DNA of 64,000 nt from Runella rosea. GTDB taxonomy: Bacteria; Bacteroidota; Bacteroidia; Cytophagales; Spirosomataceae. The notes beneath the pieces are model-generated. The model did no database searches and was not told where the DNA came from. It saw nothing but the letters and a program-made list of their open reading frames with translations. Made by a program: the position numbers and the translations under genes. Location: assembly GCF_003325355.1 (NCBI RefSeq), contig NZ_CP030850.1:5387501-5451500 (forward strand), written 5' to 3'. Below are positions 26,272 to 33,986 of this stretch, one piece after another; the first letter of the stretch is position 1, and every line of letters starts with the position of its first letter.

Positions 26272-27090
26272 ATGAAGGCAAAAGAACAAATGTTGGACAT
26301 TGAACTATTGGCCGAAGGGTTACAATTTCCAGAGGGCCCCGCCTTTGCGGCGGATGGAAGTTTGTGGGCAGTAGAATTGAAAGGAGGAAATTTGGTTCAA
26401 CTCAAAGACGGCCGACTTCATCGCTTTCCCGTTGGTGGCGGTCCCAATGGCATTGCCATCGACGGAGCGGGATATATTTGGTTTTGTGATTCGGAACAAA
26501 ACGCCGTTCGTCGATTTGATCTAAAGACCCAACAAACCGAAACCATAGTTCATCAATGTAGAAATGAAACATTAAATAAACCCAATGACCTTGCCTTTGA
26601 TGGGTACGGAAACCTGGTTTTTACCTGCCCTGGCAATTCCCGTAGGGAGCCGACCGGCTATGTTTGCGTATTAACCGCAGCGGGTGAGGTCAGGAAAATT
26701 GCCACTGGCATGTATTTTCCCAACGGATTGGCGTTTAGCGCTGACGGCAAGGAACTTATCATTGCCGAAACATACAGGCATAGCCTCTGGAAAGGCCGTT
26801 GGAATGCCAAAGATGGAAGTTGGGAGGAAGCAAAATTATGGTGTGTCATCGGTGGCCCCGATGGCCCAGGCGGCCCAGACGGAATGGCCTTCGGGGAAGA
26901 CAAAAATCTGTACGTAGCCGTTTATGGTACCGCCTCCGTCAGGGTGATAAGTCCAGAAGGAAGCGTCATCGGGCTGATACCTTTGCCAGGGCAAAATCCC
27001 ACCAACTGCGCCTTTACTCCTCTCAGAAAAGGGAATTTAGTGATTACAGAAGCTGAAAAAGGGCAAATCCTAGGTTGTAAACCCTTTTGA
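26272..27090 (+). CDS. SMP-30/gluconolactonase-family lactonase
   Basis: A 272-residue six-bladed beta-propeller protein of the SMP-30/gluconolactonase/LRE family. The family marks are FPEGPAFAADGSLW near the start (metal-ligand Glu), NGIAIDGAGYIWF, KPNDLAFDGYGNLVFT with the Asn and Asp ligands, and FPNGLAFSADGKEL. These enzymes hydrolyse sugar lactones to aldonic acids with a bound divalent metal. No signal peptide is present, so it is cytoplasmic. It lies 2 bp after the MFS transporter and just before the RraA-like gene, consistent with a lactonase between the SDR dehydrogenase and the dehydratase step. Confidence 0.88.
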   Translation: MKAKEQMLDIELLAEGLQFPEGPAFAADGSLWAVELKGGNLVQLKDGRLHRFPVGGGPNGIAIDGAGYIWFCDSEQNAVRRFDLKTQQTETIVHQCRNETLNKPNDLAFDGYGNLVFTCPGNSRREPTGYVCVLTAAGEVRKIATGMYFPNGLAFSADGKELIIAETYRHSLWKGRWNAKDGSWEEAKLWCVIGGPDGPGGPDGMAFGEDKNLYVAVYGTASVRVISPEGSVIGLIPLPGQNPTNCAFTPLRKGNLVITEAEKGQILGCKPF

Positions 27091-27142
27091 AAAGGCCGCA
27101 CAGTCGAACAAATAAGTATTCATCAAATAAAAAAATAACAAC

Positions 27143-27886
27143 ATGAGTGTAGATCAATATCAAAAAGAGGTGGGAATGATGAACCTCGAACAACTCATTG
27201 AAACCCGGGAAGGCAAACCTGATGTTAAATTCCCCATCGCCGAAAAAGAACTGTTGATGCGGTTTGAGCAACTCTATACGGGAGCGGTCAACGACGTACT
27301 TCGTGAGTTTTGTTTGCTGAATCAGGCACTACCCAATCACATTATCCCCCTTCGGGAATACCACACTGTAGCGGGATTTGCTTTTACGGTCAAAAGCTCT
27401 CCCAACGCTATGATCAAAGGCGAGATGGAGTTTAGGGTCAAAATGCTAGACGAAATCCGGGAAGATACCTTCATCGTTTGGGATACCTCTCGCGACGAAA
27501 AGGCTACTCTCTGGGGAGGCGTAATGACGGCCACCGCCAAAGGAAAAAAAGTAAAAGCCGCATGCATTGACGGCGGCATCCGAGATACTCACCAGATCAT
27601 TGCCGAAGGGTTTCCTATTTTTTACAAATACCGTATTTCCAACGGCAGTCTGGGCCGATGCCTAATCACACATTATCAGGTAACCTTGCAGATTGGGGAT
27701 GTTACCATTAAACCCGGCGATGTGGTACTGGGCGATATTGACGGGGTATTGGTAGTGCCGAGAGAAATTGCCTACCAAGTACTCCTACGGGCCGAAGAGA
27801 TCAAAGAAAACGAAAAAGTGATCTTTGACTGGGTCCACGAAGGGCAAAGTATTCAGGAAATTACCGAAAAAGGGGGATATTTCTAG
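27143..27886 (+). CDS. RraA-like protein, candidate pyruvate-forming aldolase
   Basis: A 247-residue protein of the RraA/HMG-CHA aldolase superfamily (often misnamed dimethylmenaquinone methyltransferase). Family positions seen are an N-terminal YTGAVNDVL, GGVMTATAKGKKV (phosphate or carboxylate loop), ACIDGGIRDTHQI (Arg and Asp of the active site) and GDIDGVLVVPREIA. Members with the catalytic DGGxRD set are class II metal-dependent aldolases that split 4-hydroxy-2-keto acids to pyruvate. As the last gene of the glycan locus it is a candidate for cleaving the 2-keto-3-deoxy acid made by the dehydratase. The RNase E inhibitor role of E. coli RraA is unlikely here. A 52-bp gap precedes it and a terminator follows. 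Confidence 0.82.
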   Translation: MSVDQYQKEVGMMNLEQLIETREGKPDVKFPIAEKELLMRFEQLYTGAVNDVLREFCLLNQALPNHIIPLREYHTVAGFAFTVKSSPNAMIKGEMEFRVKMLDEIREDTFIVWDTSRDEKATLWGGVMTATAKGKKVKAACIDGGIRDTHQIIAEGFPIFYKYRISNGSLGRCLITHYQVTLQIGDVTIKPGDVVLGDIDGVLVVPREIAYQVLLRAEEIKENEKVIFDWVHEGQSIQEITEKGGYF

Positions 27887-28231
27887 CTACATTTTACAGA
27901 AAGGCCCGCTTATCACCAGTGGGCTTTTCTGTATATCTCTCTTGCCAATCTCGTTGCTCAACTTTACCCTTTTTAGTGCTGTGTTAAGCCAACGACGGCG
28001 CTTGATGTGTAAGAAGACTTTCTTATCCCGAATCGGAAAGCCGCAAATCGCAATCTCAGGCAGAAAAGCTTTCGATAGTAAGTCCTTTTTATGCCCAGAG
28101 GAGGACCGGTAATTTTTCTCTTCCAAATAAACATGGACCACATCAGCCATTTTCTCCACACGCATCAACTCCAAATAGGTTAGAATAAAATCAGGTAAGA
28201 GGTGCTTCACTAAAGCTAGGAAACTTTCCAA
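27887..28231 (-). pseudogene. Truncated ISAon1-family transposase N-terminal protein
   Basis: The first ~84 residues resemble the N-terminal region protein of ISAon1-type elements: LLPDFILTYLEL, VYLEEKN, SKAFLPEIAICGFPIRDKKV and LHIKRRRWLNT. After RRRWLNT (about 27980) the similarity ends and the frame runs through unrelated sequence into the operon terminator. The start is TTG 28231; an in-frame stop lies seven codons upstream. No catalytic transposase gene and no terminal inverted repeats are evident, so this is an immobile remnant. It sits next to a tRNA-Leu gene, a common insertion neighbourhood. Confidence 0.75.
27896..27932 (+). terminator. Terminator at the end of the glycan-utilisation operon
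   Basis: ACAGAAAGGCCC (27896-27907) pairs with GGGCTTTTCTGT (27921-27932), one G-U, 13-nt loop, T run within the right arm. It lies 10 bp after the RraA-like stop codon. Confidence 0.75.
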
Positions 28232-28371
28232 AACCGATAATTTTGATTAAACGCACAAACCTAGAAAAATCCAACGCACTCCACAACCTTTGGATTTGAC
28301 CCATTTTGATCCCGGATTGATCCAATAATTGATAATTAAAAATTGGTTCAGTATAGTTTCAGTGAACAATC

Positions 28372-28419
28372 AAAAAAGGCTTGCAAGTATCTGTTAAACA
28401 GTAACTTACAAGCCTTTAA
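28372..28419 (-). terminator. Terminator of tRNA-Leu
   Basis: Read on the minus strand, AAAGGCTTG, a longer imperfect stem and CAAGCCTTTTTTG form a hairpin with a T run, directly after the tRNA 3' end. Confidence 0.85.
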
Positions 28420-28422
28420 GAG

Positions 28423-28506
28423 TACCCAGGGCCGGAGTCGAACCGGCACGGGTGTGACCCCATTGGTGTTTGAGACCAACGCGTCTACCGATTCCGCCAC
28501 CTGGGC
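28423..28506 (-). tRNA. tRNA-Leu (anticodon CAA)
   Basis: On the minus strand an 84-nt tRNA folds with acceptor GCCCAGG/CCTGGGT, a D arm with GGTAGACGC, anticodon stem TTGGT/ACCAA and loop CTCAAAC (anticodon CAA, reads UUG). It has a long class II variable arm (GGGGTCACACCC) and T arm GCCGG-TTCGAGT-CCGGC. The discriminator is A; CCA is not encoded. Confidence 0.97.
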
Positions 28507-28527
28507 ATCTGATTGGAAACGGGACTG

Positions 28528-28557
28528 CAAAAGTAGCGTCTACAGATTAATATGCAA
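28528..28557 (-). promoter_or_regulatory. Promoter of tRNA-Leu
   Basis: On the minus strand TTG (28557-28555), a 19-bp spacer and TACTTTTG (28535-28528) match the Bacteroidota consensus exactly. Transcription starts a few bases before the tRNA 5' end at 28506. Confidence 0.8.
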
Positions 28558-28590
28558 GTTTTTGAGTGTTTTTTTTTAATAAAAATAGCG

Positions 28591-29835
28591 TCACTCATAG
28601 CGTAATGCTTCTATAGGGTCTAAGCGTGAGGCTTTTATGGCTGGATAAATACCTGAAATAATTCCGACAACGATGCAGACCAATATGCCCATAAACATCC
28701 AAAACCACGGAACAATAAAACTCGCATTTGCACTGATAAGCTTAGCAATGAGGTTTCCGATGCCGATTCCAAGGATTAAACCGCCGATTCCGCCCAAAAT
28801 ACATACCACAATGGCTTCAATCAAAAATTGAATCCGTATGAGGCGCGGTGTGGCTCCCAGTGATTTCCGAATCCCAATTTCGCGTGTACGCTCTGTTACC
28901 GATACCAGCATGATGTTCATTAAAGCAATGGCAGCACCCAATAACGTGATGATACCGATGCCAAATCCTCCCATGCGTAAATAGCCCGAAATATCGGCGA
29001 AATTCTTGGCGATGGCGTCTGCGCTTTCAATTTCAAACGAATCAGCTTTGCCAATACGGTCTTTTCGGATACGGCGCATAATACCCCGCGCTTCTTCAAT
29101 GATGAGTTCTTGTGCTTCACCGCTGTTAACAGAAGTGGTGATGTCGAAGGTGAGCTGTTGATTGGCGGCCAGGGCCCTTCCGTTTTCTAGAGGTATTAAC
29201 AGGGTGCGGTCATCGCCGCCGCCAGTGAGCGAACCTTTTTTATCAAGAACGCCCACAACGCGGTATTGATTACCACGAACAACCACCTCCTGATTGATAG
29301 GGTCAATTTTTCCTTCAAACAATTTCTGCGCAATTTCTGAACCGAGAATAACCACATTGAGTCCGTTGTCTAAGTCGGTTTGTGAGAGGTTACGCCCGCC
29401 GATTAACTTATAGCCTTTGATGGTCAAATAATTTTCATCAATGCCTATAATGCGCGTATTAGGGTTGGTTTTTTGAGAACGAAATTTTACCTGTGCTGCC
29501 CCACCAACGTTAGAAGAAATAGAAACGGTGGCGTTGTAGGTATCCCTGATTTCTTTTTTGTATTGAAGGGCTTGCCGGTAGTTGATAGCGGGAAAGTCTT
29601 TTTCGCTGCGCCCTGCGGAACGTCGGCGGAAGGGCCGAGGCCCCATGATGTCAAAGGTGTTGGCCCCCAAATCCGCGAAACTATTGTTGACCGAGCTTTG
29701 CATGCCATCAATAGCGGTCAAAATACCCACTAAAGAGGTGATTCCAATGGCGATGATAAGGGCAGTCAGCACGGTTCGAAGCATGTTGGATTGAATCGAA
29801 CGGAGGCCTTCGCGGATGTTTTCGAGGAGGTTCAT
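28591..29835 (-). CDS. ABC transporter permease, MacB/FtsX type
   Basis: A 414-residue inner-membrane protein with the MacB layout: one N-terminal membrane segment (~20-42, MLRTVLTALIIAIGITSLVGIL), a large periplasmic domain (~50-280) and three C-terminal membrane segments of the FtsX domain (~285-405). The MLVSVTERTREIGIRKSLGA motif and the closing PIEALRYE are family hallmarks. Such permeases work with a separate LolD/MacB-like ATPase in tripartite export or lipoprotein transport; no ATPase partner is adjacent. The gene is monocistronic between tRNA-Leu and a divergent gene. A possible -7 TACTTTTG lies at 29854-29847 but its nearest TTG is 24 bp away, which is longer than usual. Confidence 0.92.
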   Translation of the reverse strand: MNLLENIREGLRSIQSNMLRTVLTALIIAIGITSLVGILTAIDGMQSSVNNSFADLGANTFDIMGPRPFRRRSAGRSEKDFPAINYRQALQYKKEIRDTYNATVSISSNVGGAAQVKFRSQKTNPNTRIIGIDENYLTIKGYKLIGGRNLSQTDLDNGLNVVILGSEIAQKLFEGKIDPINQEVVVRGNQYRVVGVLDKKGSLTGGGDDRTLLIPLENGRALAANQQLTFDITTSVNSGEAQELIIEEARGIMRRIRKDRIGKADSFEIESADAIAKNFADISGYLRMGGFGIGIITLLGAAIALMNIMLVSVTERTREIGIRKSLGATPRLIRIQFLIEAIVVCILGGIGGLILGIGIGNLIAKLISANASFIVPWFWMFMGILVCIVVGIISGIYPAIKASRLDPIEALRYE

Positions 29836-29994
29836 TTTTTATAAGTCAAAAGTAGCAACGAGCACTAAAAGCCAGCGGCAAAAAATATTTTCATGTAAGC
29901 TTCCGAATTACGGCTGCTCTCCACTTTTCTGCACGTTTTTTGTAGTATATTCGTTTATACAAAAGTCAACATCAAAAAGTAAATCCACAAACCG

Positions 29995-31257
29995 ATGAAA
30001 CGGTGCATCCTACCACTTATCATTTTTTTTGGCTTAGTTCAGGGAGCATGGGCTTCTAAAGTCTTTATTCCGATGGATGAAGCCCAAAAAAATCACTTGA
30101 AAGCTTACGGATTGGCCTATTGGGTGCTCCGTTCGTACGATACTGAAATCGATTGGCTGCTCAATTACCGGGGTGGGAGTTTTATGCTGGATTGGAATCA
30201 GCGCGTAGTCAATGAGTTGGTCATCAGGGGAATAAGTTACGATGTTATCTCTGATGCTCAAAGTGCGGCCATTTTGAACGAAGTGGCGCAGCCCGATGCA
30301 AATATGGACAACGTAAAACTCCATAAAGCACCCAAAGTGGCCGTCTATTCGCCCAAAACAAAACAACCTTGGGACGATGCCGTGACGCTCGTTATGACCT
30401 ACGCCGAAATCCCCTACGAAATCGTGTATGACGACGACGTAATGCAGGGTAAACTGGCCGAATATGATTGGCTCCATTTGCACCACGAAGATTTTACGGG
30501 CCAATACGGGAAGTTTTTTCATTTCAGAGATTTTCCTTGGTACCGTGCCCAAAAACGCGAAGCTGAAGATATTGCGGCCAAATGGGGGTTCTCAAAAGTA
30601 TCTAAACTTAAATTGGCTGTGGCCAAAAAAGTGCAAGAGTACGTGGCAGGAGGAGGATATATGTTTGCAATGTGTAATGCCACCGATACCTACGATGTGG
30701 CCTTAGCGGCCCAAAATACCGACATTGCCGATGTGCTTTACGACGGAGATGGGACTGACCCTGGAGCGCAGAAAAAACTGGATTTTACGCAAACATTCGC
30801 CTTTCAGAACTTTCAGGTCGTGACGAACCCCTACGAAATTGAATTCTCGACCGTCGACAGTCAACCCAATGACCGGGGATTGACCGAGGCCAATGATTAT
30901 TTTACGTTGTTTCAATTTTCAGCAAAGTGGGACCCCGTACCTACCATGCTGACCCAAAACCACCAGCAAATTATTAAAGGGTTTATGGGACAAACAACGG
31001 CCTTTAAAAAGCAATTTATCAAGCCCGAAGTTATTATTTTGGCAGAAAATCGCGCAGCGAGTGAGGCCCGGTACATTCACAGTACGTTTGGCAAAGGTTT
31101 TTTTACCTTTTACGGCGGTCATGACCCGGAAGATTATCGTCACGAAATTAATGAGGAGCCGACTGACTTGAACCTTCACCCCAATTCGGCGGGCTACCGG
31201 TTGATTCTGAATAATATTCTGTTCCCGGCGGCCAAGAAGAAAAAACTGAAAACTTAG
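29995..31257 (+). CDS. Conserved secreted protein of unknown function (often labelled asparagine synthetase B)
   Basis: A 420-residue protein with a signal peptide (cleavage after WAS near residue 21). Homologues in Bacteroidota are frequently named asparagine synthetase B, but I see no N-terminal catalytic Cys and no ATP-pyrophosphatase SGGxDS motif, so that name is not supported. The central part (KVAVYSPKTKQPWDDAVTLVMTYAEIPYEIVYD, then VQEYVAGGGYMFAMCNAT, later GKGFFTFYGGHDPEDY) resembles a class I glutamine-amidotransferase-like or ThuA-like Rossmann fold with a Cys in a nucleophile-elbow-like position. It may be a secreted hydrolase-fold protein; the function is unknown. It is a single-gene unit ending in a hairpin terminator shared with the convergent exonuclease. 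Confidence 0.75.
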   Translation: MKRCILPLIIFFGLVQGAWASKVFIPMDEAQKNHLKAYGLAYWVLRSYDTEIDWLLNYRGGSFMLDWNQRVVNELVIRGISYDVISDAQSAAILNEVAQPDANMDNVKLHKAPKVAVYSPKTKQPWDDAVTLVMTYAEIPYEIVYDDDVMQGKLAEYDWLHLHHEDFTGQYGKFFHFRDFPWYRAQKREAEDIAAKWGFSKVSKLKLAVAKKVQEYVAGGGYMFAMCNATDTYDVALAAQNTDIADVLYDGDGTDPGAQKKLDFTQTFAFQNFQVVTNPYEIEFSTVDSQPNDRGLTEANDYFTLFQFSAKWDPVPTMLTQNHQQIIKGFMGQTTAFKKQFIKPEVIILAENRAASEARYIHSTFGKGFFTFYGGHDPEDYRHEINEEPTDLNLHPNSAGYRLILNNILFPAAKKKKLKT

Positions 31258-31268
31258 TTGGCGGTTTG

Positions 31269-31328
31269 CAGTAGGCAGTTTACAGTTACCAAAATTAAAT
31301 TTTACTGTAAATTGCCTACTGTTTTTTT
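31269..31328 (+). terminator. Hairpin terminator between convergent genes, heptad-phased repeat
   Basis: CAGTAGGCAGTTTACAGT (31269-31286) pairs with ACTGTAAATTGCCTACTG (31304-31321), one G-U, then seven T. The arms and the following sequence repeat CAGT/ACTG at about 7-bp steps (GCAGTAG-GCAGTTT-ACAGTTA). Confidence 0.75.
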
Positions 31329-31354
31329 ACTGCTAACTGTGGACTATAAACTAC

Positions 31355-32170
31355 CTACTTTCTTCCAAAAGCCATGCGCATTTTGATTTCTGTGAGTTTG
31401 CGCTTGGTATCCAACGGAAAATCGCTTTTCATCATCCAATCATAATAAGCGGGTTCTTGCGTGAGCACATCTACTACGCGTTTGCCACTGTGCTTTCCGA
31501 AATTGATGATTTCTTCTCCTTTGGCATTGTAGGCCATGCGGTTGGCAAAATCAACGATTTTCGACGCCGTCAGATTGTGGAGGGCTTCCATATCGTTCTG
31601 AATCGGCTCATATAATTCACCATTTTCATTTTTAATTTTAACGCCTTCATAGCGGTCGATTTGCGCGCACAGCACCTCAAAAGTGGCCATGGTATCGGCA
31701 TAAGCGCTGTGGGCATTTTGCAAATCTTTGTCACAATAAAATTTGTAGGCTGCCGCCAGATTGCGCGGCTCCATCATGTGAAAAATCCGTTGGGCATCCA
31801 CGAGTTTCCGGTTCTTGATGTCGAAGTCTACGTCGGCCCGCAGAAATTCCTCCACCAGCATCGGCACATCAAAACGGTTGGAGTTAAATCCGGCCAAGTC
31901 GCAGCCCGTCAGAAACTGCGCCAGTGTTTTTGCGAAATTTTTGAACGTAGGGCAATCCTTTACATCTTCGTCATAAATGCCGTGAATCAGACTAGATTCA
32001 ATCGGAATCGGAATGCCCGGATTCACGCGAAACGTCTTGCTTTCTATCTCACCGTTGAGCAAGGCTTTGACCACGCTGATTTCTACAATGCGGTCTTTTT
32101 GGATGTTGATACCCGTGGTTTCTAAGTCGAAAACCGCCAGGGGCTTTTTGAGTTTGAGGTTGTGTGCCAT
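31355..32170 (-). CDS. DnaQ-like DEDDh 3'-5' exonuclease
   Basis: A 271-residue cytoplasmic exonuclease of the DNA polymerase III epsilon / exonuclease X superfamily. ExoI motif FDLETTG is at residues ~14-20 (metal-binding Asp and Glu), ExoII FNSNRFDVPML around residue 96, and ExoIII HSAYADTMAT with the His/Asp pair near residue 155. A C-terminal segment (~215-271) contains NFGKHSGKRVVDVL, a motif found in stand-alone exonucleases with a DUF3820-like tail. It is not the polymerase-bound DnaQ subunit by necessity; a repair or RNA/DNA turnover role is also possible. A -7-like TAATTTTG lies at 32199-32192 on its upstream side without a good TTG. Confidence 0.88.
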   Translation of the reverse strand: MAHNLKLKKPLAVFDLETTGINIQKDRIVEISVVKALLNGEIESKTFRVNPGIPIPIESSLIHGIYDEDVKDCPTFKNFAKTLAQFLTGCDLAGFNSNRFDVPMLVEEFLRADVDFDIKNRKLVDAQRIFHMMEPRNLAAAYKFYCDKDLQNAHSAYADTMATFEVLCAQIDRYEGVKIKNENGELYEPIQNDMEALHNLTASKIVDFANRMAYNAKGEEIINFGKHSGKRVVDVLTQEPAYYDWMMKSDFPLDTKRKLTEIKMRMAFGRK

Positions 32171-32292
32171 TCAAGAATTGGAATTGAACCGCAAAATTAG
32201 CATTTATTCCACTGGAAAGCCCTCTTTTTCTAAGTAAGACAGAATATTGAACGTAATTCTGTCAAAGATTTCAATGTCTTTGTGCTCATCAA

Positions 32293-32364
32293 TTAACCAC
32301 TGAGAAACGGAGGAGCACAGAGTGTCTCAATTGCCCCCGTGTCTCGCCCTTTCTCAGTGGTTAA
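32293..32364. repeat. REP-like intergenic hairpin (TTAACCACTGAGAAA type)
   Basis: TTAACCACTGAGAAA (32293-32307) and TTTCTCAGTGGTTAA (32350-32364) are perfect 15-bp inverted copies around a 42-nt loop with internal GTGTCTC direct repeats. It lies just upstream of the ABC operon promoter. Confidence 0.7.
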
Positions 32365-32383
32365 AAAAATGTTGCCTCAAAAC

Positions 32384-32414
32384 TTGGTTTTTATTTTTCT
32401 TTCGCTCACTTTTG
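32384..32414 (+). promoter_or_regulatory. Promoter of the YtrA-type ABC operon
   Basis: TTG at 32384-32386, a 20-bp spacer and CACTTTTG at 32407-32414 (one mismatch from TAnnTTTG). The expected start, near 32420, falls inside the inverted-repeat operator. Confidence 0.6.
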
Positions 32415-32440
32415 TAGTGTACTATTTTTCTAGTACACTA
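32415..32440. promoter_or_regulatory. Operator for the GntR/YtrA-type regulator
   Basis: TAGTGTACTA (32415-32424) and TAGTACACTA (32431-32440) form a perfect 10-bp inverted repeat with a 6-bp spacer, overlapping the predicted transcription start. The operon encodes its own YtrA-like regulator, whose family recognises AGTGTA/TACACT-type palindromes, so autorepression is the likely mode. Confidence 0.7.
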
Positions 32441-32458
32441 ATAAAAAACAATATAGCC

Positions 32459-33160
32459 ATGATACAATTTAATCATGTTCATTTTGGGTACGGGGCTCAA
32501 AAGTTGTTTACTGAGCTGTCATTGAACCTCGAAGCAGGGCACATATACGGGCTGCTGGGAAAAAACGGCGCTGGTAAAACCACGCTTTTAAAAATGATGG
32601 CCGGGTTGGTTTTCCCCAAAGTTGGGACCGTGGTTACGCTCGCCCACGAGCCGCGCAAGCGGCAGCCTTCGCTGATGCAGCAGTTGTATTTTGTGGCCGA
32701 AGATGCGTTTGTGCCCGACACTACTGCCCGACGCTTGGCGGATACCTACGGGGTTTTCTACCCGCTGTTTGACAATGCACAGTTTTTTAACTATCTCCAA
32801 CAATTCGGGGTTAATTCCGACCAAAAACTGGAAAAAGTGTCTTTTGGGCAACGCAAGAAAGCCCTCATCAGTTTTGCGCTGGCCACCAATGTGCCGCTGC
32901 TGTTGATGGACGAGCCCACCAATGGCCTAGACATCCCCTCAAAAAGCACCTTTCGGAAGTTGGTGGCTGGGGCGGCTTCCGATGAGCGCTGTATCATTAT
33001 TTCTACGCATCAAGTACGCGATTTAGAAAGTTTGATTGATACGGTATTGGTGTTGCACAATGGCAAAATCACTTATAGAGAAGACCTCAATGTACTCGCT
33101 GAAGAGAGTACTTCTCAGCCTGATTTAGAAGCATTGTTTCAGGATATAATTCAAAAATAA
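32459..33160 (+). CDS. ABC transporter ATP-binding protein (YtrB-like)
   Basis: ATG 32459 is chosen rather than the GTG at 32339, because the latter lies inside the hairpin upstream of the promoter. The 233-residue ATPase has Walker A GKNGAGKTT (residues ~34-42), a Q-loop region, a signature-like KVSFGQRKKALISFALA (the usual LSGGQ is degenerate: VSFGQ), Walker B LLLMDEPTNGLD and the switch His in STHQ. It energises the two membrane proteins encoded downstream and resembles ATPases of YtrA-regulated export systems. It leads an operon with 5-bp spacing to the first permease gene. Confidence 0.92.
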   Translation: MIQFNHVHFGYGAQKLFTELSLNLEAGHIYGLLGKNGAGKTTLLKMMAGLVFPKVGTVVTLAHEPRKRQPSLMQQLYFVAEDAFVPDTTARRLADTYGVFYPLFDNAQFFNYLQQFGVNSDQKLEKVSFGQRKKALISFALATNVPLLLMDEPTNGLDIPSKSTFRKLVAGAASDERCIIISTHQVRDLESLIDTVLVLHNGKITYREDLNVLAEESTSQPDLEALFQDIIQK

Positions 33161-33165
33161 CAGCC

Positions 33166-33981
33166 ATGAACAATACATTTGATATTCGTCGTTTTGGGTG
33201 GTATGCCCGCAAAGAATTCCGTGAAAATTGGAAAGCGTATGCGTTGGGTTTAGTAGCAGTGTTGGCTGTACTTGGGTATTTTATTTATCAGGAATGGGGG
33301 TATTTGCACAGCCCTTTTTTCGACAAAGGCGATTATAAAGTAAATATATTTCGTTCTTTGGCAATCATGATTGGGTTGATGACTTGGGTTGCCGGGAGTT
33401 ATACGTTAAAAGCTTTTTCTGAGCAAAAGCGGGCGCTTGCGACTTTGACATTACCCGTTTCTTCCTTTGAGCAACTATTATATGCCTGGACAATGACTGT
33501 CCCCTTTTCGATAGGTGTCTGTTATGTTCTTTGGAAAATTGCCTGGTCAATAGCATTGCCTTATTTTCTGAAGGATACCCCAGGCTTGGAGTTTGAAAAG
33601 GATTCTGTGTTTTGGGTCACAAATCCCTATTTTTCTGTTTTCTATTTGGGTGGTTCAGCTGCCTTTATGTGGGGCGCAGTTAGCCTTGGGCGGTTAAATT
33701 TCCTGAAAACGTTAGGCATTTTAATTGTTATCAGCCTTTTGATATTTGAGTGGGGGCAAGGCAGGTTTTTTAAAGCCATTTTTCCAAATGCTTACGGGTT
33801 TCGCACCTCTGGTCCAGTTCCTTGGGTAAGACCTACCGTAACGATAGAATCGACGAAGGGTGTTTTTGCCTATGATATTCATTCTTCCTTTGAAGGTATA
33901 CATCAAGTTTGGTGGATACTGTGTGTGCCCTTATTGCTCTACGTGATTGTCTTCCTGAAAATCAAAGAAAAAGAAGTTTAA
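33166..33981 (+). CDS. ABC-2-type membrane protein, first paralogue
   Basis: A 271-residue integral membrane protein with about six hydrophobic segments (~28-45, 66-85, 105-130, 160-180, 185-205, 245-262). The LATLTLPVSSFEQLL motif after the second segment is typical of ABC-2 permeases paired with YtrB-like ATPases. The N-terminal MNNTFDIRRFGWYARKEFRE is nearly identical to that of the next gene while most of the rest has diverged. Both end in a charged LKxKEKEx tail. The two proteins probably form a heterodimeric channel. The substrate is unknown. Confidence 0.82.
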   Translation: MNNTFDIRRFGWYARKEFRENWKAYALGLVAVLAVLGYFIYQEWGYLHSPFFDKGDYKVNIFRSLAIMIGLMTWVAGSYTLKAFSEQKRALATLTLPVSSFEQLLYAWTMTVPFSIGVCYVLWKIAWSIALPYFLKDTPGLEFEKDSVFWVTNPYFSVFYLGGSAAFMWGAVSLGRLNFLKTLGILIVISLLIFEWGQGRFFKAIFPNAYGFRTSGPVPWVRPTVTIESTKGVFAYDIHSSFEGIHQVWWILCVPLLLYVIVFLKIKEKEV

Positions 33982-33986
33982 CAGCC

